53,060 nucleotides of DNA from an uncultured Prevotella sp. (lineage in GTDB: Bacteria > Bacteroidota > Bacteroidia > Bacteroidales > Bacteroidaceae). Below the pieces are notes generated by a model, which was not told where the DNA came from, made no database searches, and was given only the letters and a program-made list of their open reading frames with translations. Positions 26,050 through 34,598 of this stretch are shown here, one piece after another. Each line of letters begins with the position of its first letter. Position 1 is the stretch's first letter. The translations under genes were made by a program, and so were the position numbers. The stretch lies in contig CAMQBR010000013.1 in NCBI GenBank assembly GCA_946999045.1, positions 1-53,060 on the forward strand, read 5' to 3'.

Positions 26050-26955
26050 ATGCCAAAAGTAACCAAGAACTTACTTATTATTAACGCACTGGCATTTGCT
26101 GCCATGTACGTGTTACGAACAAAAATAGATATTAACGATGTATTAGGATTGCACTTTTTCTTAGCGCCCGACTTCAAGATATATCAGTTAATAACCTATA
26201 TGTTTATGCATGCCTCGTTTGAACATATCTTTTTTAATATGTTTGCATTGTGGATGTTTGGTTGTGTGGTAGAACGTGTATGGGGACCTAAGCGGTATCT
26301 AACATTCTACCTGATTTGTGGTATTGGTGCAGGATTGTTTCAAGAGGTGGCACAATACGGAACATATGTTGCTGAAGGATTGGCATCGTACAACATGGTA
26401 TCGCTCGATGGTATGCGTATATCTATGGATACTTACCTTAACCAATGGACTACCGTAGGGGCATCAGGTGCAGTATATGGACTGCTATTAGCATTTGGTA
26501 TGATTTTCCCAGAAGAGAGACTATTTATTTTTCCATTACCTGTTCCTATCAAAGCCAAATGGTTTGTAATGTTGTACGCTGGTATCTCCTTGATAATGGC
26601 TCTCACTACCACAGGAGGTAACGTGGCTCACTTTGCGCACTTGGGCGGTATGGTTGTAGGATTTTTTATTATTAAGTATTGGCAAGGTAAGCAAAAGGGC
26701 TCATTTAACAGGATAAAAGGTGAATACTTCTTTGAGAACCTGAAGAAGAAATGGCAACAACATACACATAAACAGGCGGATGGTATTACCAATAATTCGT
26801 GGGACAGGCCACAAAGCGACTGGGACTATAATACGCAAAAGCAAAAGGAGCAAGAGGAGGTTGACCGTATTTTAGATAAAATAAGAAAAAGTGGGTACGA
26901 TAGTTTGACTGCTGAAGAAAAGCAACAACTATTTGATAACAGTCAGCGTAAATAA
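26050..26955 (+). CDS. Rhomboid-family intramembrane serine protease
   Basis: A 301-residue polytopic protein that cleaves transmembrane substrates within the bilayer. Signatures: HASFEHIFFNMFALWMFG (the conserved H..N oxyanion region, about 55-72), the catalytic Ser in GASGAVYG (about 138) and the catalytic His in the AHFAHLGGM segment (about 195-203), so the dyad looks intact. The C-terminal tail (about 225-301) is hydrophilic, rich in Gln, Lys and Asp, and cytoplasmic, with no clear domain. Its stop codon shares bases with the ATG of the next gene (TAATG), so the two are translationally coupled. Confidence 0.93.
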   Translation: MPKVTKNLLIINALAFAAMYVLRTKIDINDVLGLHFFLAPDFKIYQLITYMFMHASFEHIFFNMFALWMFGCVVERVWGPKRYLTFYLICGIGAGLFQEVAQYGTYVAEGLASYNMVSLDGMRISMDTYLNQWTTVGASGAVYGLLLAFGMIFPEERLFIFPLPVPIKAKWFVMLYAGISLIMALTTTGGNVAHFAHLGGMVVGFFIIKYWQGKQKGSFNRIKGEYFFENLKKKWQQHTHKQADGITNNSWDRPQSDWDYNTQKQKEQEEVDRILDKIRKSGYDSLTAEEKQQLFDNSQRK

Positions 26956-28049
26956 TGATAAGTAAAATGACAACGTTATTAAAAATAATAACGCAAATAC
27001 TAATAGGAGCAAATATTGTTACCATTGTGGTAATGATGATTATGGGATATGCCGACAGATTTAATCCAGAAATGCACCCCTTGCTCACTAACTTAGGTTT
27101 GTTCTTGCCTGCCATGTTGATTATCAATATGGCTTTTCTTGTATTATGGATATTCGTCCACATACGTTACGTATGGATTCCATTTGTAGGCTTTATACTT
27201 TGCTACCAGCCCATACGCAACTATTTTCCCATTAATCTAAAGAAAGATGTACCAGATAATGCCATTAAGGTGTTATCGTATAATGTTTGGTATTTTGGCG
27301 GAGGTAACAATGACGATAAACACAACAACGTTGTGAGCTATATTGCCCACCAAAAGGCAGATATTGTTTGTCTGCAAGAGGCACAGGCTTATGGAAATTT
27401 GCAAAAAAATGTAGACTCAGTGCTGAATGCAATCTATCCTTATCACACGGAGTCGTATGCCAAAGACGCATCGGATAGAATGATATTATACAGCAAGTAT
27501 CGTATCATGAAGCAAGAGCCCATTGTATATCAGTCGGAAGGCAACCACTCTACGGCTTTTTATCTTAACATGAAAGACGATACAGTGATTGTTATAGGTA
27601 ACCACTTGGAGTCGATTGGTTTGACGGATAAGGATAAAGAAGAGTTTAAGCATATATTAAAAGGATGCGCTAATAAGCAAGAAACTAAAGAGGGCTCTAA
27701 ATCTGTACTGCTAAAATTGGCAAGGGCGAGTAAGATAAGAGCTCCGCAAGCACAAGCTGTAGCAAGATTTATTGCAGAGCATCAGAGCAAAAGTGTGATA
27801 GTATGTGGCGACTTTAACGATACGCCCAACTCGTATGTTCGGCGAGCCATCGCCAAAAACCTTATTGACTGCTACATAGAGACAGGTAATGGGCCTGGAA
27901 TATCTTATCATAAAGGAGGATTTTATGTGCGTATAGATCATATTATGTGCTCTAAAGACTGGAAGCCATACAACTGTAAAGTAGATAGTAAAATAAAGAG
28001 TAGTGACCACTACCCTATTTACTGTTGGCTACAAAAGAAAGAAAAATAA
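26955..28049 (+). CDS. Membrane-anchored endonuclease/exonuclease/phosphatase (EEP) family protein
   Basis: 364 residues: two or three N-terminal membrane segments (about 1-95), then an EEP hydrolase domain with its metal and phosphate motifs LSYNVWYFGG, ADIVCLQEAQ, VVCGDFNDTPN-type (here VIVCGDFNDTPNS) and SSDHYPIYCWL. The fold covers nucleases, sphingomyelinases and inositol phosphatases; the membrane anchor suggests a periplasmic active site, but the substrate is unknown. It overlaps the rhomboid stop codon, and that pairing is common in Bacteroidales. The ATG four codons later (MTTLLK) is an alternative start. Confidence 0.88.
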   Translation: MISKMTTLLKIITQILIGANIVTIVVMMIMGYADRFNPEMHPLLTNLGLFLPAMLIINMAFLVLWIFVHIRYVWIPFVGFILCYQPIRNYFPINLKKDVPDNAIKVLSYNVWYFGGGNNDDKHNNVVSYIAHQKADIVCLQEAQAYGNLQKNVDSVLNAIYPYHTESYAKDASDRMILYSKYRIMKQEPIVYQSEGNHSTAFYLNMKDDTVIVIGNHLESIGLTDKDKEEFKHILKGCANKQETKEGSKSVLLKLARASKIRAPQAQAVARFIAEHQSKSVIVCGDFNDTPNSYVRRAIAKNLIDCYIETGNGPGISYHKGGFYVRIDHIMCSKDWKPYNCKVDSKIKSSDHYPIYCWLQKKEK

Positions 28050-28113
28050 GCGCAAATTGTATAAGATATACACAAATAAGAGCTATAAATTTTTTACAAC
28101 AATAAAAATATAT

Positions 28114-28121
28114 TATCTTTG
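28114..28121 (+). promoter_or_regulatory. secDF promoter -7 box
   Basis: TATCTTTG, followed by a roughly 50-base AT-rich leader before the secDF ATG. Confidence 0.55.
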
Positions 28122-28170
28122 CACATCTATAAATAGGTAGAAAAACAATCATTAATAATAATAAACAAAA

Positions 28171-31100
28171 ATGCGAAACAAAGGAATTGTAATTGTAACA
28201 GCCGTCCTTATGACGCTTGCAAGCATCTTCTATTTGTCTTTTTCAGCAGCCACTCGCTATTATGATAGTCAGGCAGCTAAGCTAAAAGATCCTATTGCAC
28301 AACAAGAGTACAAAGACTCTGTAAAGTATTTAGGCATTTACTCTTATCAGAAATGCTTGGAAACTCAGATAGGATTAGGGCTTGACTTAAAAGGTGGTAT
28401 GAATGTGATACTTGAGATTTCGGTACCAGATGTTATTGATATGCTCGCCGATCACAAGACAGATGCAGCGTTTGTAAAGTCGATGAAGGAAGCAAGAGCT
28501 GAAGAAGAAACCAGTCAAGAAGATTTTATTTCACTTTTTATCAAAGCTTTTAAGAAAAATGCACCTGGCAGAAGGCTCGCTGAAATTTTTGCTACTCAGC
28601 AGTTACAGGGCAAAGTAAATCCACAAAGCAGCGATGCAGAAGTAGAAAAAGCCTTGCGTACAGAAACACAATCGGCTATTGACAACTCGTTTAATGTTGT
28701 TCGTACACGTATCGACCAGTTTGGTGTTGTGCAACCTAACATTCAAAAACTGGAAGGACAAGAAGGACGTATCATGGTAGAAATGCCTGGTATACGTGAG
28801 CCAGAGCGTATGCGTAAGTTGTTACAAGGTAGTGCAAACCTTGAGTTTTGGGAAACCTTTAATGCGGAAGAAATTATTCCTTACCTTAATCAGCTGGATG
28901 CACAATATGCACATGGTGCTACAACTACAGCCAACACAACTACCAAGGACACCACAAAAACTACGGTAAAGAAGGCTGCTACGGTAAAAAAAGCTCAACC
29001 AAAATTCCTAATTAAGAGCAAAGAGGAGCTGAAAGACATTAAGCAAACTAACAATGCTGAGTTGGCAGCTGCTAAGAAAGCTCACCCATTGCTCGCTATA
29101 TTGAACCCAACAGGACAGGGGGCATTGAGCGTTGTAGGCTATGCAAGCGTGAGAGATACTGCAGAGATTAATAGAATTATCCACTCAGAAGTAGCAAAAC
29201 AGGTTCTTCCAACCGATTTAAAATTACTTTGGAGTGCTAAACCCGCTGATGGCTTAAAAGTAAAGAACTACTATGAGTTGCACGCATTGAAAGTTACTAC
29301 TACTACAGGGCGTGCTCCTTTGGAGGGTGATGTCATCGTTAATGCTTCCGATCAGTTTGATCACTTTACAGGTAAGCCAGAAGTTTCTATGACAATGAAC
29401 ACTGATGGCTCACGTCGCTGGTCTGCAATTACGAAAGCTAATATCGGTAGAGCCGTTGCCATTGTATTGGATGGCTTGGTATATACAGCTCCTCGTATCA
29501 ACTGCGAGATAGATGGTGGGCAATCTTCTATCACTGGTAACTTCACCATTGAAGATACAAAGGACTTGGCTAATACATTGGAATCTGGTCGTATGCCTGC
29601 TCCTGCTCGCATCGTACAGGAAGAAGTTGTTGGTCCTACATTAGGTGCACAATCTATTCAACAAGGTATTGTATCGTTCGTTATTGCCTTTATCTTACTG
29701 ATATTGTACATGATTTTGATGTACAACTTTATCCCTGGTATGATAGCTAACTGTGCTTTGATTGTGAACGTTTTCTTCACCTTGGGTATATTAACATCTT
29801 TCCAAGCAGCCCTTACGATGAGTGGTATTGCTGGTATGGTGCTGTCGCTGGGTACTGCAGTAGATGCTAATGTGCTGATTTACGAGCGTATTAAAGAGGA
29901 ACTAAGAGCTGGTAAAGCAATGAAGCAAGCCATAACTGCTGGTTATAGCAATGCGTTTAGTGCTATCTTCGACTCTAACCTTACTTCAGCTATCACTGGT
30001 ATTATCTTATTAATCTTTGGTACTGGTCCTATACAAGGCTTCGCTACCACATGGCTGATAGGTATTGTATGTTCATTCTTTAGTGCAGTATTCTTGACTC
30101 GCTTGGTTTATGAACACAAACTGAACAAAGATAAGTGGCTTAACTTAAAGTTCTGGACAGGTGTTTCAGAGAACTTGATGCAGAACACGCACTACAATTT
30201 TATGAAGATGTTCAAGGTGAGCGGAACAATCTACGTTATTGCGATTGTTATATGTATTATTAGCTTCGGTGTAAGAGGCTTGAGTCAGAGTATTGACTTT
30301 ACAGGTGGTCGCAACTATGTAGTATCTGTAGACAAGCCAATACATGTAGAAGAGGTTCGTGGTGTATTGAACAATGCCTTTAAGAATACTGTTGGAAAGA
30401 ATACAGGAAAATTAGCTACTACCAGTGTAATTGCTATTGGTACCGATGGTAAGACATTCCGTGTATCTACCAACTATAACTTGGAGAGCAACGACCCACA
30501 AATGGACGATAAGGCTGAAACCATTCTTTATGATGCTTTACACAAGGCTGGTATGGTTAAGCAAACTAACATTGAAGCCTTCAAGAACCCTGATATTCGT
30601 GAGGGGGGGTCTATCATCAGCTCATCGAAGGTGGGGCCTTCTATTGCAAAGGATATTACCAATAACGCTATCAAGAGTGTTGCTATCGCTTTGATTTGTA
30701 TCTTCTTATATATTTTGCTACGTTTCCGCAATATAGGTTTCTCTATTGGTTCGGTTGCAGCGTTGATTATTGATACGCTCATCGTAGTTGGTTTATTCTC
30801 ATTGTGTTATGGCTGGATAGGATTTTCACTCGAAATAGATCAGACCTTTATCGGTGCTATTCTAACGGTGATAGGTTATGATATTAACGACTCGGTGGTT
30901 GTATTCGACCGTATTCGTGAGAACCTAAAATTACATCCTAAACAAGATATACAAAAGACGTTCAACGATTCTATTAACCAAACGTTGGCTCGTACTATCA
31001 ATACATCTGTATCTACATTGATTGTATTGGTTCCTATCTTTATCTTAGGTGCCGACAGCATCCGTAGTTTCGCCTTTGCTATGATCATTGGTGTGTTTGT

Positions 31101-31203
31101 AGGTACATTGAGTTCTATCTTCCTTGCTTCGCCTATCGCTTACTGGGTATTAGGTCGCAAGATTAAGAATGAAAAAGTAACAGAAGTTCAAACTGTAGCA
31201 TAA
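28171..31203 (+). CDS. secDF: Fused protein translocase subunit SecDF
   Basis: A proton-driven accessory of SecYEG that pulls exported proteins across the inner membrane. In Bacteroidetes SecD and SecF are usually one chain, as here (1010 residues). The SecD half shows LGLDLKGGMNVIL, FGVVQPNIQKL..GRIMVEMPGI, DGLVYTAPRIN and the TM block with LGTAVDANVLIYERIKEE; the SecF half shows QSIDFTGGRNYVV and GYDINDSVVVFDRIREN. A Thr/Lys-rich low-complexity insert (about 249-277) separates parts of the periplasmic head. It has its own promoter and a strong terminator. Confidence 0.97.
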   Translation: MRNKGIVIVTAVLMTLASIFYLSFSAATRYYDSQAAKLKDPIAQQEYKDSVKYLGIYSYQKCLETQIGLGLDLKGGMNVILEISVPDVIDMLADHKTDAAFVKSMKEARAEEETSQEDFISLFIKAFKKNAPGRRLAEIFATQQLQGKVNPQSSDAEVEKALRTETQSAIDNSFNVVRTRIDQFGVVQPNIQKLEGQEGRIMVEMPGIREPERMRKLLQGSANLEFWETFNAEEIIPYLNQLDAQYAHGATTTANTTTKDTTKTTVKKAATVKKAQPKFLIKSKEELKDIKQTNNAELAAAKKAHPLLAILNPTGQGALSVVGYASVRDTAEINRIIHSEVAKQVLPTDLKLLWSAKPADGLKVKNYYELHALKVTTTTGRAPLEGDVIVNASDQFDHFTGKPEVSMTMNTDGSRRWSAITKANIGRAVAIVLDGLVYTAPRINCEIDGGQSSITGNFTIEDTKDLANTLESGRMPAPARIVQEEVVGPTLGAQSIQQGIVSFVIAFILLILYMILMYNFIPGMIANCALIVNVFFTLGILTSFQAALTMSGIAGMVLSLGTAVDANVLIYERIKEELRAGKAMKQAITAGYSNAFSAIFDSNLTSAITGIILLIFGTGPIQGFATTWLIGIVCSFFSAVFLTRLVYEHKLNKDKWLNLKFWTGVSENLMQNTHYNFMKMFKVSGTIYVIAIVICIISFGVRGLSQSIDFTGGRNYVVSVDKPIHVEEVRGVLNNAFKNTVGKNTGKLATTSVIAIGTDGKTFRVSTNYNLESNDPQMDDKAETILYDALHKAGMVKQTNIEAFKNPDIREGGSIISSSKVGPSIAKDITNNAIKSVAIALICIFLYILLRFRNIGFSIGSVAALIIDTLIVVGLFSLCYGWIGFSLEIDQTFIGAILTVIGYDINDSVVVFDRIRENLKLHPKQDIQKTFNDSINQTLARTINTSVSTLIVLVPIFILGADSIRSFAFAMIIGVFVGTLSSIFLASPIAYWVLGRKIKNEKVTEVQTVA

Positions 31204-31243
31204 CTCAACATCGTTTGGTATTGCTTAACAGCTTATTATCATC

Positions 31244-31284
31244 AAAAAGCGGTGCTATCCTTTGTGGATGTACCGCTTTTTTTT
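31244..31284 (+). terminator. secDF terminator
   Basis: AAAAAGCGGT pairs with ACCGCTTTTT, with an inner ATCC/GGAT pairing, followed by eight T, 40 bases after the stop. Confidence 0.85.
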
Positions 31285-31324
31285 GTACGCTCGGCATGAG
31301 CATTATCTAATGGGTGGAAGTCCC

Positions 31325-31380
31325 GAGTAAGCCCTAATAACGTAAGCATCCAACATTAGCCGCCTTTGCTGGGCTTTCCT
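31325..31380. repeat. Partial direct copy of the adjacent inverted-repeat arm
   Basis: CGTAAGCATCCAACATTAGC (31,341-31,360) followed by CGCCTTT repeats the start of the 55-bp arm at 31,392 with small differences; GTAAGCCCTAATAA (31,327-31,340) may be a further decayed copy. The rest of the 31,204-31,619 gap has no gene. Confidence 0.7.
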
Positions 31381-31388
31381 ACTTTTAT

Positions 31389-31505
31389 TATCGTAAGCAT
31401 CCATATTAGCCGCCTTTCACACTAACAAAATAACCCTTATATGTTTGCAGCATACAAGGGTTATTTTGTTAGTGTGAAAGGCGGCTAATATGGATGCTTA
31501 CGATA
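31389..31505. repeat. Long inverted repeat: 55-bp arms, 7-base loop
   Basis: The left arm 31,389-31,443 and right arm 31,451-31,505 are complementary over 55 bases with a single mismatch; the loop is TTTGCAG. It is far longer than a terminator stem, has no T tract and contains no ORF. It could be a fold-back mobile element, a recently inverted duplication or the template of a double-stranded RNA hairpin. Confidence 0.92.
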
Positions 31506-31619
31506 TAAGGACGGCTGGTATTAAGAAATATCATCTTTTGTTATTGTCTTTTACATATACGATTCTTTTATCTTTTGTGATACCTGTACTACATTGACAT
31601 TAGAAGCTCTATCTAAAGT

Positions 31620-32351
31620 TTAAAAACTAAAATCCTTTTCTACTTCTCCTTCGTACGTATTCACCTTGATACGAATGGTATCTCTCTTGTTATATTTATC
31701 TGTAGGAATACTGATGTAGAAAGTAGAGGTGTACATTTGCGCCATGTTATTTTGCGCATGAATGAGTTCTAAGTTGTAGATATGATTGCCGTGTTTATCT
31801 GTTTGAATATGTCGGATAACGATTGTTAATACCTGTTCTTCCTTGTGGTTAGCTTTTCCTCCTGTTAGCAAACCAATATTCAAGTTGATAAATTTTTTAT
31901 TACTACTTAACCATATCCCAGATAGTTTTACGGGGTCTGTAGGCATTTTGTGTTTCTTTTCTTTAGGTTCACATAGCCATACAGGATGGCATTTTATGCC
32001 CTTTACCTGTTTATCTGTTTTCTGGTAATACAGCATGGCACGATATATTGCATTTGTATGTTTTGCCCAGTAACAGATAAAAGGTTGGGTAAAAATAATC
32101 TTTTCGCCCTGATCAGTAATGGCATAATCAATTTTATGTGATTCTATGCAGTGCAACATTGCCATTTCGGCCTTCATGTACGAATACTTACCATCGCCCG
32201 ATTCGTAGGATTCCACCGTGCAAGCGGTAAGCACATACAATAGGCTTATAAGGTATAAAGAAAGAAAAGAAGATGTTTTCTCCTCTAATAATGGGTGGAA
32301 GATGAGCCATCTTTTTTTGCTTTTATGATGAAACTGTATTATTTGCATGCA
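31620..32351 (-). CDS. Hypothetical lipoprotein, coupled to the acyltransferase gene
   Basis: Up to 245 residues. A hydrophobic segment FLSLYLISLLYVLTA followed by Cys (about residue 46) is a lipobox, giving an unusually long, basic N-region. After it come mostly beta-prone stretches (GKYSYMKAEMAML, IFTQPFICYW, FINLNIGLLTGG, TSTFYISIP). The pattern faintly recalls NigD-like Bacteroidales lipoproteins, but I would not assign it. The ATG at 32,348 (MQIIQF) and the one at 32,357 both overlap the end of the acyltransferase gene, indicating translational coupling. The function is unknown. Confidence 0.65.
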   Translation of the reverse strand, partial: CMQIIQFHHKSKKRWLIFHPLLEEKTSSFLSLYLISLLYVLTACTVESYESGDGKYSYMKAEMAMLHCIESHKIDYAITDQGEKIIFTQPFICYWAKHTNAIYRAMLYYQKTDKQVKGIKCHPVWLCEPKEKKHKMPTDPVKLSGIWLSSNKKFINLNIGLLTGGKANHKEEQVLTIVIRHIQTDKHGNHIYNLELIHAQNNMAQMYTSTFYISIPTDKYNKRDTIRIKVNTYEGEVEKDFSF

Positions 32352-33490
32352 GCCCAATAGTTTTTTAGAGGATTGGCATACATCGTTAAAATGCGCTCGC
32401 TGAGATATGCTTCGTCTTTATTAGGGATATCTATCTTTCCCACTTGCTGTGCAACATACCGTTCAAAGGATGCTTTATCATCTGCAGTATATTTATTGGA
32501 ATGCTCGTTAGAGTTCATCAACAAGTCGTATGCAATGTAATTATTAGGATAAATGCGATAGTTGCGATGAATCTCGTGGTCAATATGTTTAGCAATGATA
32601 CCAAAAATTTCTGTCTTTGGCGTATCAGGATGAATAGTTTGCAGATACTCGTCCAAACAGGCAGAACAATGATAATGAATGTGTCCCTTATATCCCATAA
32701 TACCCGTTTGCATACTAACCACATCATCGTGTGCACTCTTCTTCCATTCGGGGTTGTCGTATTTCAGTTGAAATTCAGCTGCTTTCAAGAAATCGCATGG
32801 GTCATATTCGTATGATATGGTCATCGGAACAAGGTGCAGTTGTATTAATCTTTCTGTGATGTTGCCCTCTCCTCCCATGCACATCATCTTTAGAATACTC
32901 TCTGCTGTGCGGTCATTGGCATCTTTGGCACGCCCCTCACGTTGTGCAATCCATATATTTTCTTTTTTTTCTTGGATAGAATAGTGCATGTATTCAGACA
33001 ATCGCTTGCTGGATAACAACATTTGGCGCATAGACAAACTGCGTTCTACAATAAACGATTTATTAATACGAACCAAATCTTTCACCCATGGCAACGATAA
33101 TAAGTTGTCGCCAATAGCAATTTCGCATGTTGTTGTAAAGCCACTATCCATCAATAGCTTACACAAAAAAGCAGAGTCTAATACAATATCTCTGTGATTA
33201 CTGATAAAGGTATAATTGTGCTTATTACTAATGGTATCGATGTTGATGTCGCAACTCTTGGCTACCTTTTGCAACAGATTATTGAGAAAGTTGTATGCAA
33301 ATGTTTTTTGAAACTCTAAACTTGTTTTGCAAGCACGCATACGTTGTGCAATGGCTTCTAATGAAGTGTTGGGATATAGATAGGCCAATATTTGCTTAAA
33401 CTGATCGTTTGCCAATATACGATCGAATGCCATTGGTAACTCTTCTGATTCGAATGGGCGGATGTCGTCAAATTGATGGGGGATAGACAT
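32339..33490 (-). CDS. PlsC/GPAT-like acyltransferase, variant motif
   Basis: A 383-residue protein of the glycerolipid acyltransferase superfamily. Motif I reads FISNHRDIVLDSAFL (His-99), with Asp at +6 rather than the usual +5 of HX4D (a second Asp is at +2). Motif II is FIVERSLS (about 147-154) and motif III IAQREGRAKD (about 181-190), in place of FPEGTRS. Its size exceeds ordinary PlsC because of a C-terminal extension. It probably acylates a phospholipid or lipid A-type acceptor at the inner membrane. The N-terminal helical part (1-85) is of a type common in Bacteroidales homologues. Confidence 0.8.
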   Translation of the reverse strand: MSIPHQFDDIRPFESEELPMAFDRILANDQFKQILAYLYPNTSLEAIAQRMRACKTSLEFQKTFAYNFLNNLLQKVAKSCDINIDTISNKHNYTFISNHRDIVLDSAFLCKLLMDSGFTTTCEIAIGDNLLSLPWVKDLVRINKSFIVERSLSMRQMLLSSKRLSEYMHYSIQEKKENIWIAQREGRAKDANDRTAESILKMMCMGGEGNITERLIQLHLVPMTISYEYDPCDFLKAAEFQLKYDNPEWKKSAHDDVVSMQTGIMGYKGHIHYHCSACLDEYLQTIHPDTPKTEIFGIIAKHIDHEIHRNYRIYPNNYIAYDLLMNSNEHSNKYTADDKASFERYVAQQVGKIDIPNKDEAYLSERILTMYANPLKNYWAACK

Positions 33491-33577
33491 TGTTTTTAGT
33501 TTTTGAGCTTATAGTTTGAAAGTACTAAGATATATAGGATTTATAGATATAGATAGATACCATAGATAACTTGTTAA

Positions 33578-34579
33578 CTAAAACTGATTTTCTATAATTT
33601 CTGTGAGAACATCTTTTATATCTAATCCTGCAGCACGAACCTGCTGTGGTATAAAGCTAGTAGCCGTCATGCCTGGTGTAGTGTTCACCTCTAACATGTT
33701 TACTACATCTTTGCCCTGTTCATTCTTCGTAATGATGTAATCAATACGAATGATACCATTGCAATGTAGTATGTCATAAATTCTACTGGTCTCTTCTGCA
33801 ACCTTCTTAGCCGTTTCGTCATCAATCCGAGCTGGTGTTATTTCCTGAACTTGTCCGTTGTATTTAGCATCGTAGTCAAAAAAATCGTTCTTGGTAACTA
33901 CTTCTGTTGCAGGGAATACTACTGTCTTATTGTGCGTTTTGTAACAGCCAATAGATAGTTCGATACCATTCATATAACTCTCTATCATAGCCGCCTCGTT
34001 CTCCATAAAGGCCGTTCGCAATGCTGGAGCTAACTGGTCTGAGTTCTTTACCTTAGTGATACCAAAGCTCGAACCATCTTCTACGGGTTTTACAAAGCAA
34101 GGCATCCCCAACTTCTCTTCAACTGTTTTTTCGTCTAACGTATGTTCCTCGCCACGTCTTATCATTATGCTCTTAGCCACTTTCACACCAAAGGCAGCCA
34201 GGTAGTGGTTCAGTGCATACTTGTTAAAAGTCATGGCTTCTACTAATACGCCACTGGTAGAGTAAGGGATGTCTACCAATTCAAAGTAACCCTGTATGAT
34301 ACCATTCTCGCCTGGAGTACCATGAATGGTGATGTATGCATAGTCAAAGATAGTAGTTTTGCCTTGATATACAAAAGAAAAATCGTTTTTATCAATTTTT
34401 GCTGTATCACCGTTATCAAAACATACCTGCCAGTCTAATCCTTTCAGGGTAACGATATATACGTTATAACGTTCTTTATCCATAAACGAATAAATGCCTT
34501 GTGCCGAACGCAATGATACCTCGTATTCAGATGAGTCGCCACCACAAACAATGGCAATGTTTCTTTTCAAGTCTTTCAT
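33578..34579 (-). CDS. ddl: D-alanine--D-alanine ligase
   Basis: An ATP-grasp enzyme that makes the D-Ala-D-Ala terminus of peptidoglycan stems. The start at 34,579 gives MKDLKRNIAIVCGGDSSEYE and 333 residues, in line with the family; an upstream ATG at 34,801 lies inside rluD and would add 74 non-homologous residues. Signatures: GGDSSEYEVSLRSA at the N-terminus, HGTPGENGIIQGYFELVDIPYSTSG in part, FVKPVEDGSSFGITKV (ATP site), and the metal-binding end MLEVNTTPGMTATSF. The gene begins 20 bases after rluD ends. Confidence 0.96.
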   Translation of the reverse strand: MKDLKRNIAIVCGGDSSEYEVSLRSAQGIYSFMDKERYNVYIVTLKGLDWQVCFDNGDTAKIDKNDFSFVYQGKTTIFDYAYITIHGTPGENGIIQGYFELVDIPYSTSGVLVEAMTFNKYALNHYLAAFGVKVAKSIMIRRGEEHTLDEKTVEEKLGMPCFVKPVEDGSSFGITKVKNSDQLAPALRTAFMENEAAMIESYMNGIELSIGCYKTHNKTVVFPATEVVTKNDFFDYDAKYNGQVQEITPARIDDETAKKVAEETSRIYDILHCNGIIRIDYIITKNEQGKDVVNMLEVNTTPGMTATSFIPQQVRAAGLDIKDVLTEIIENQF

Positions 34580-34598
34580 AATTAATATGTTTTTTTTC

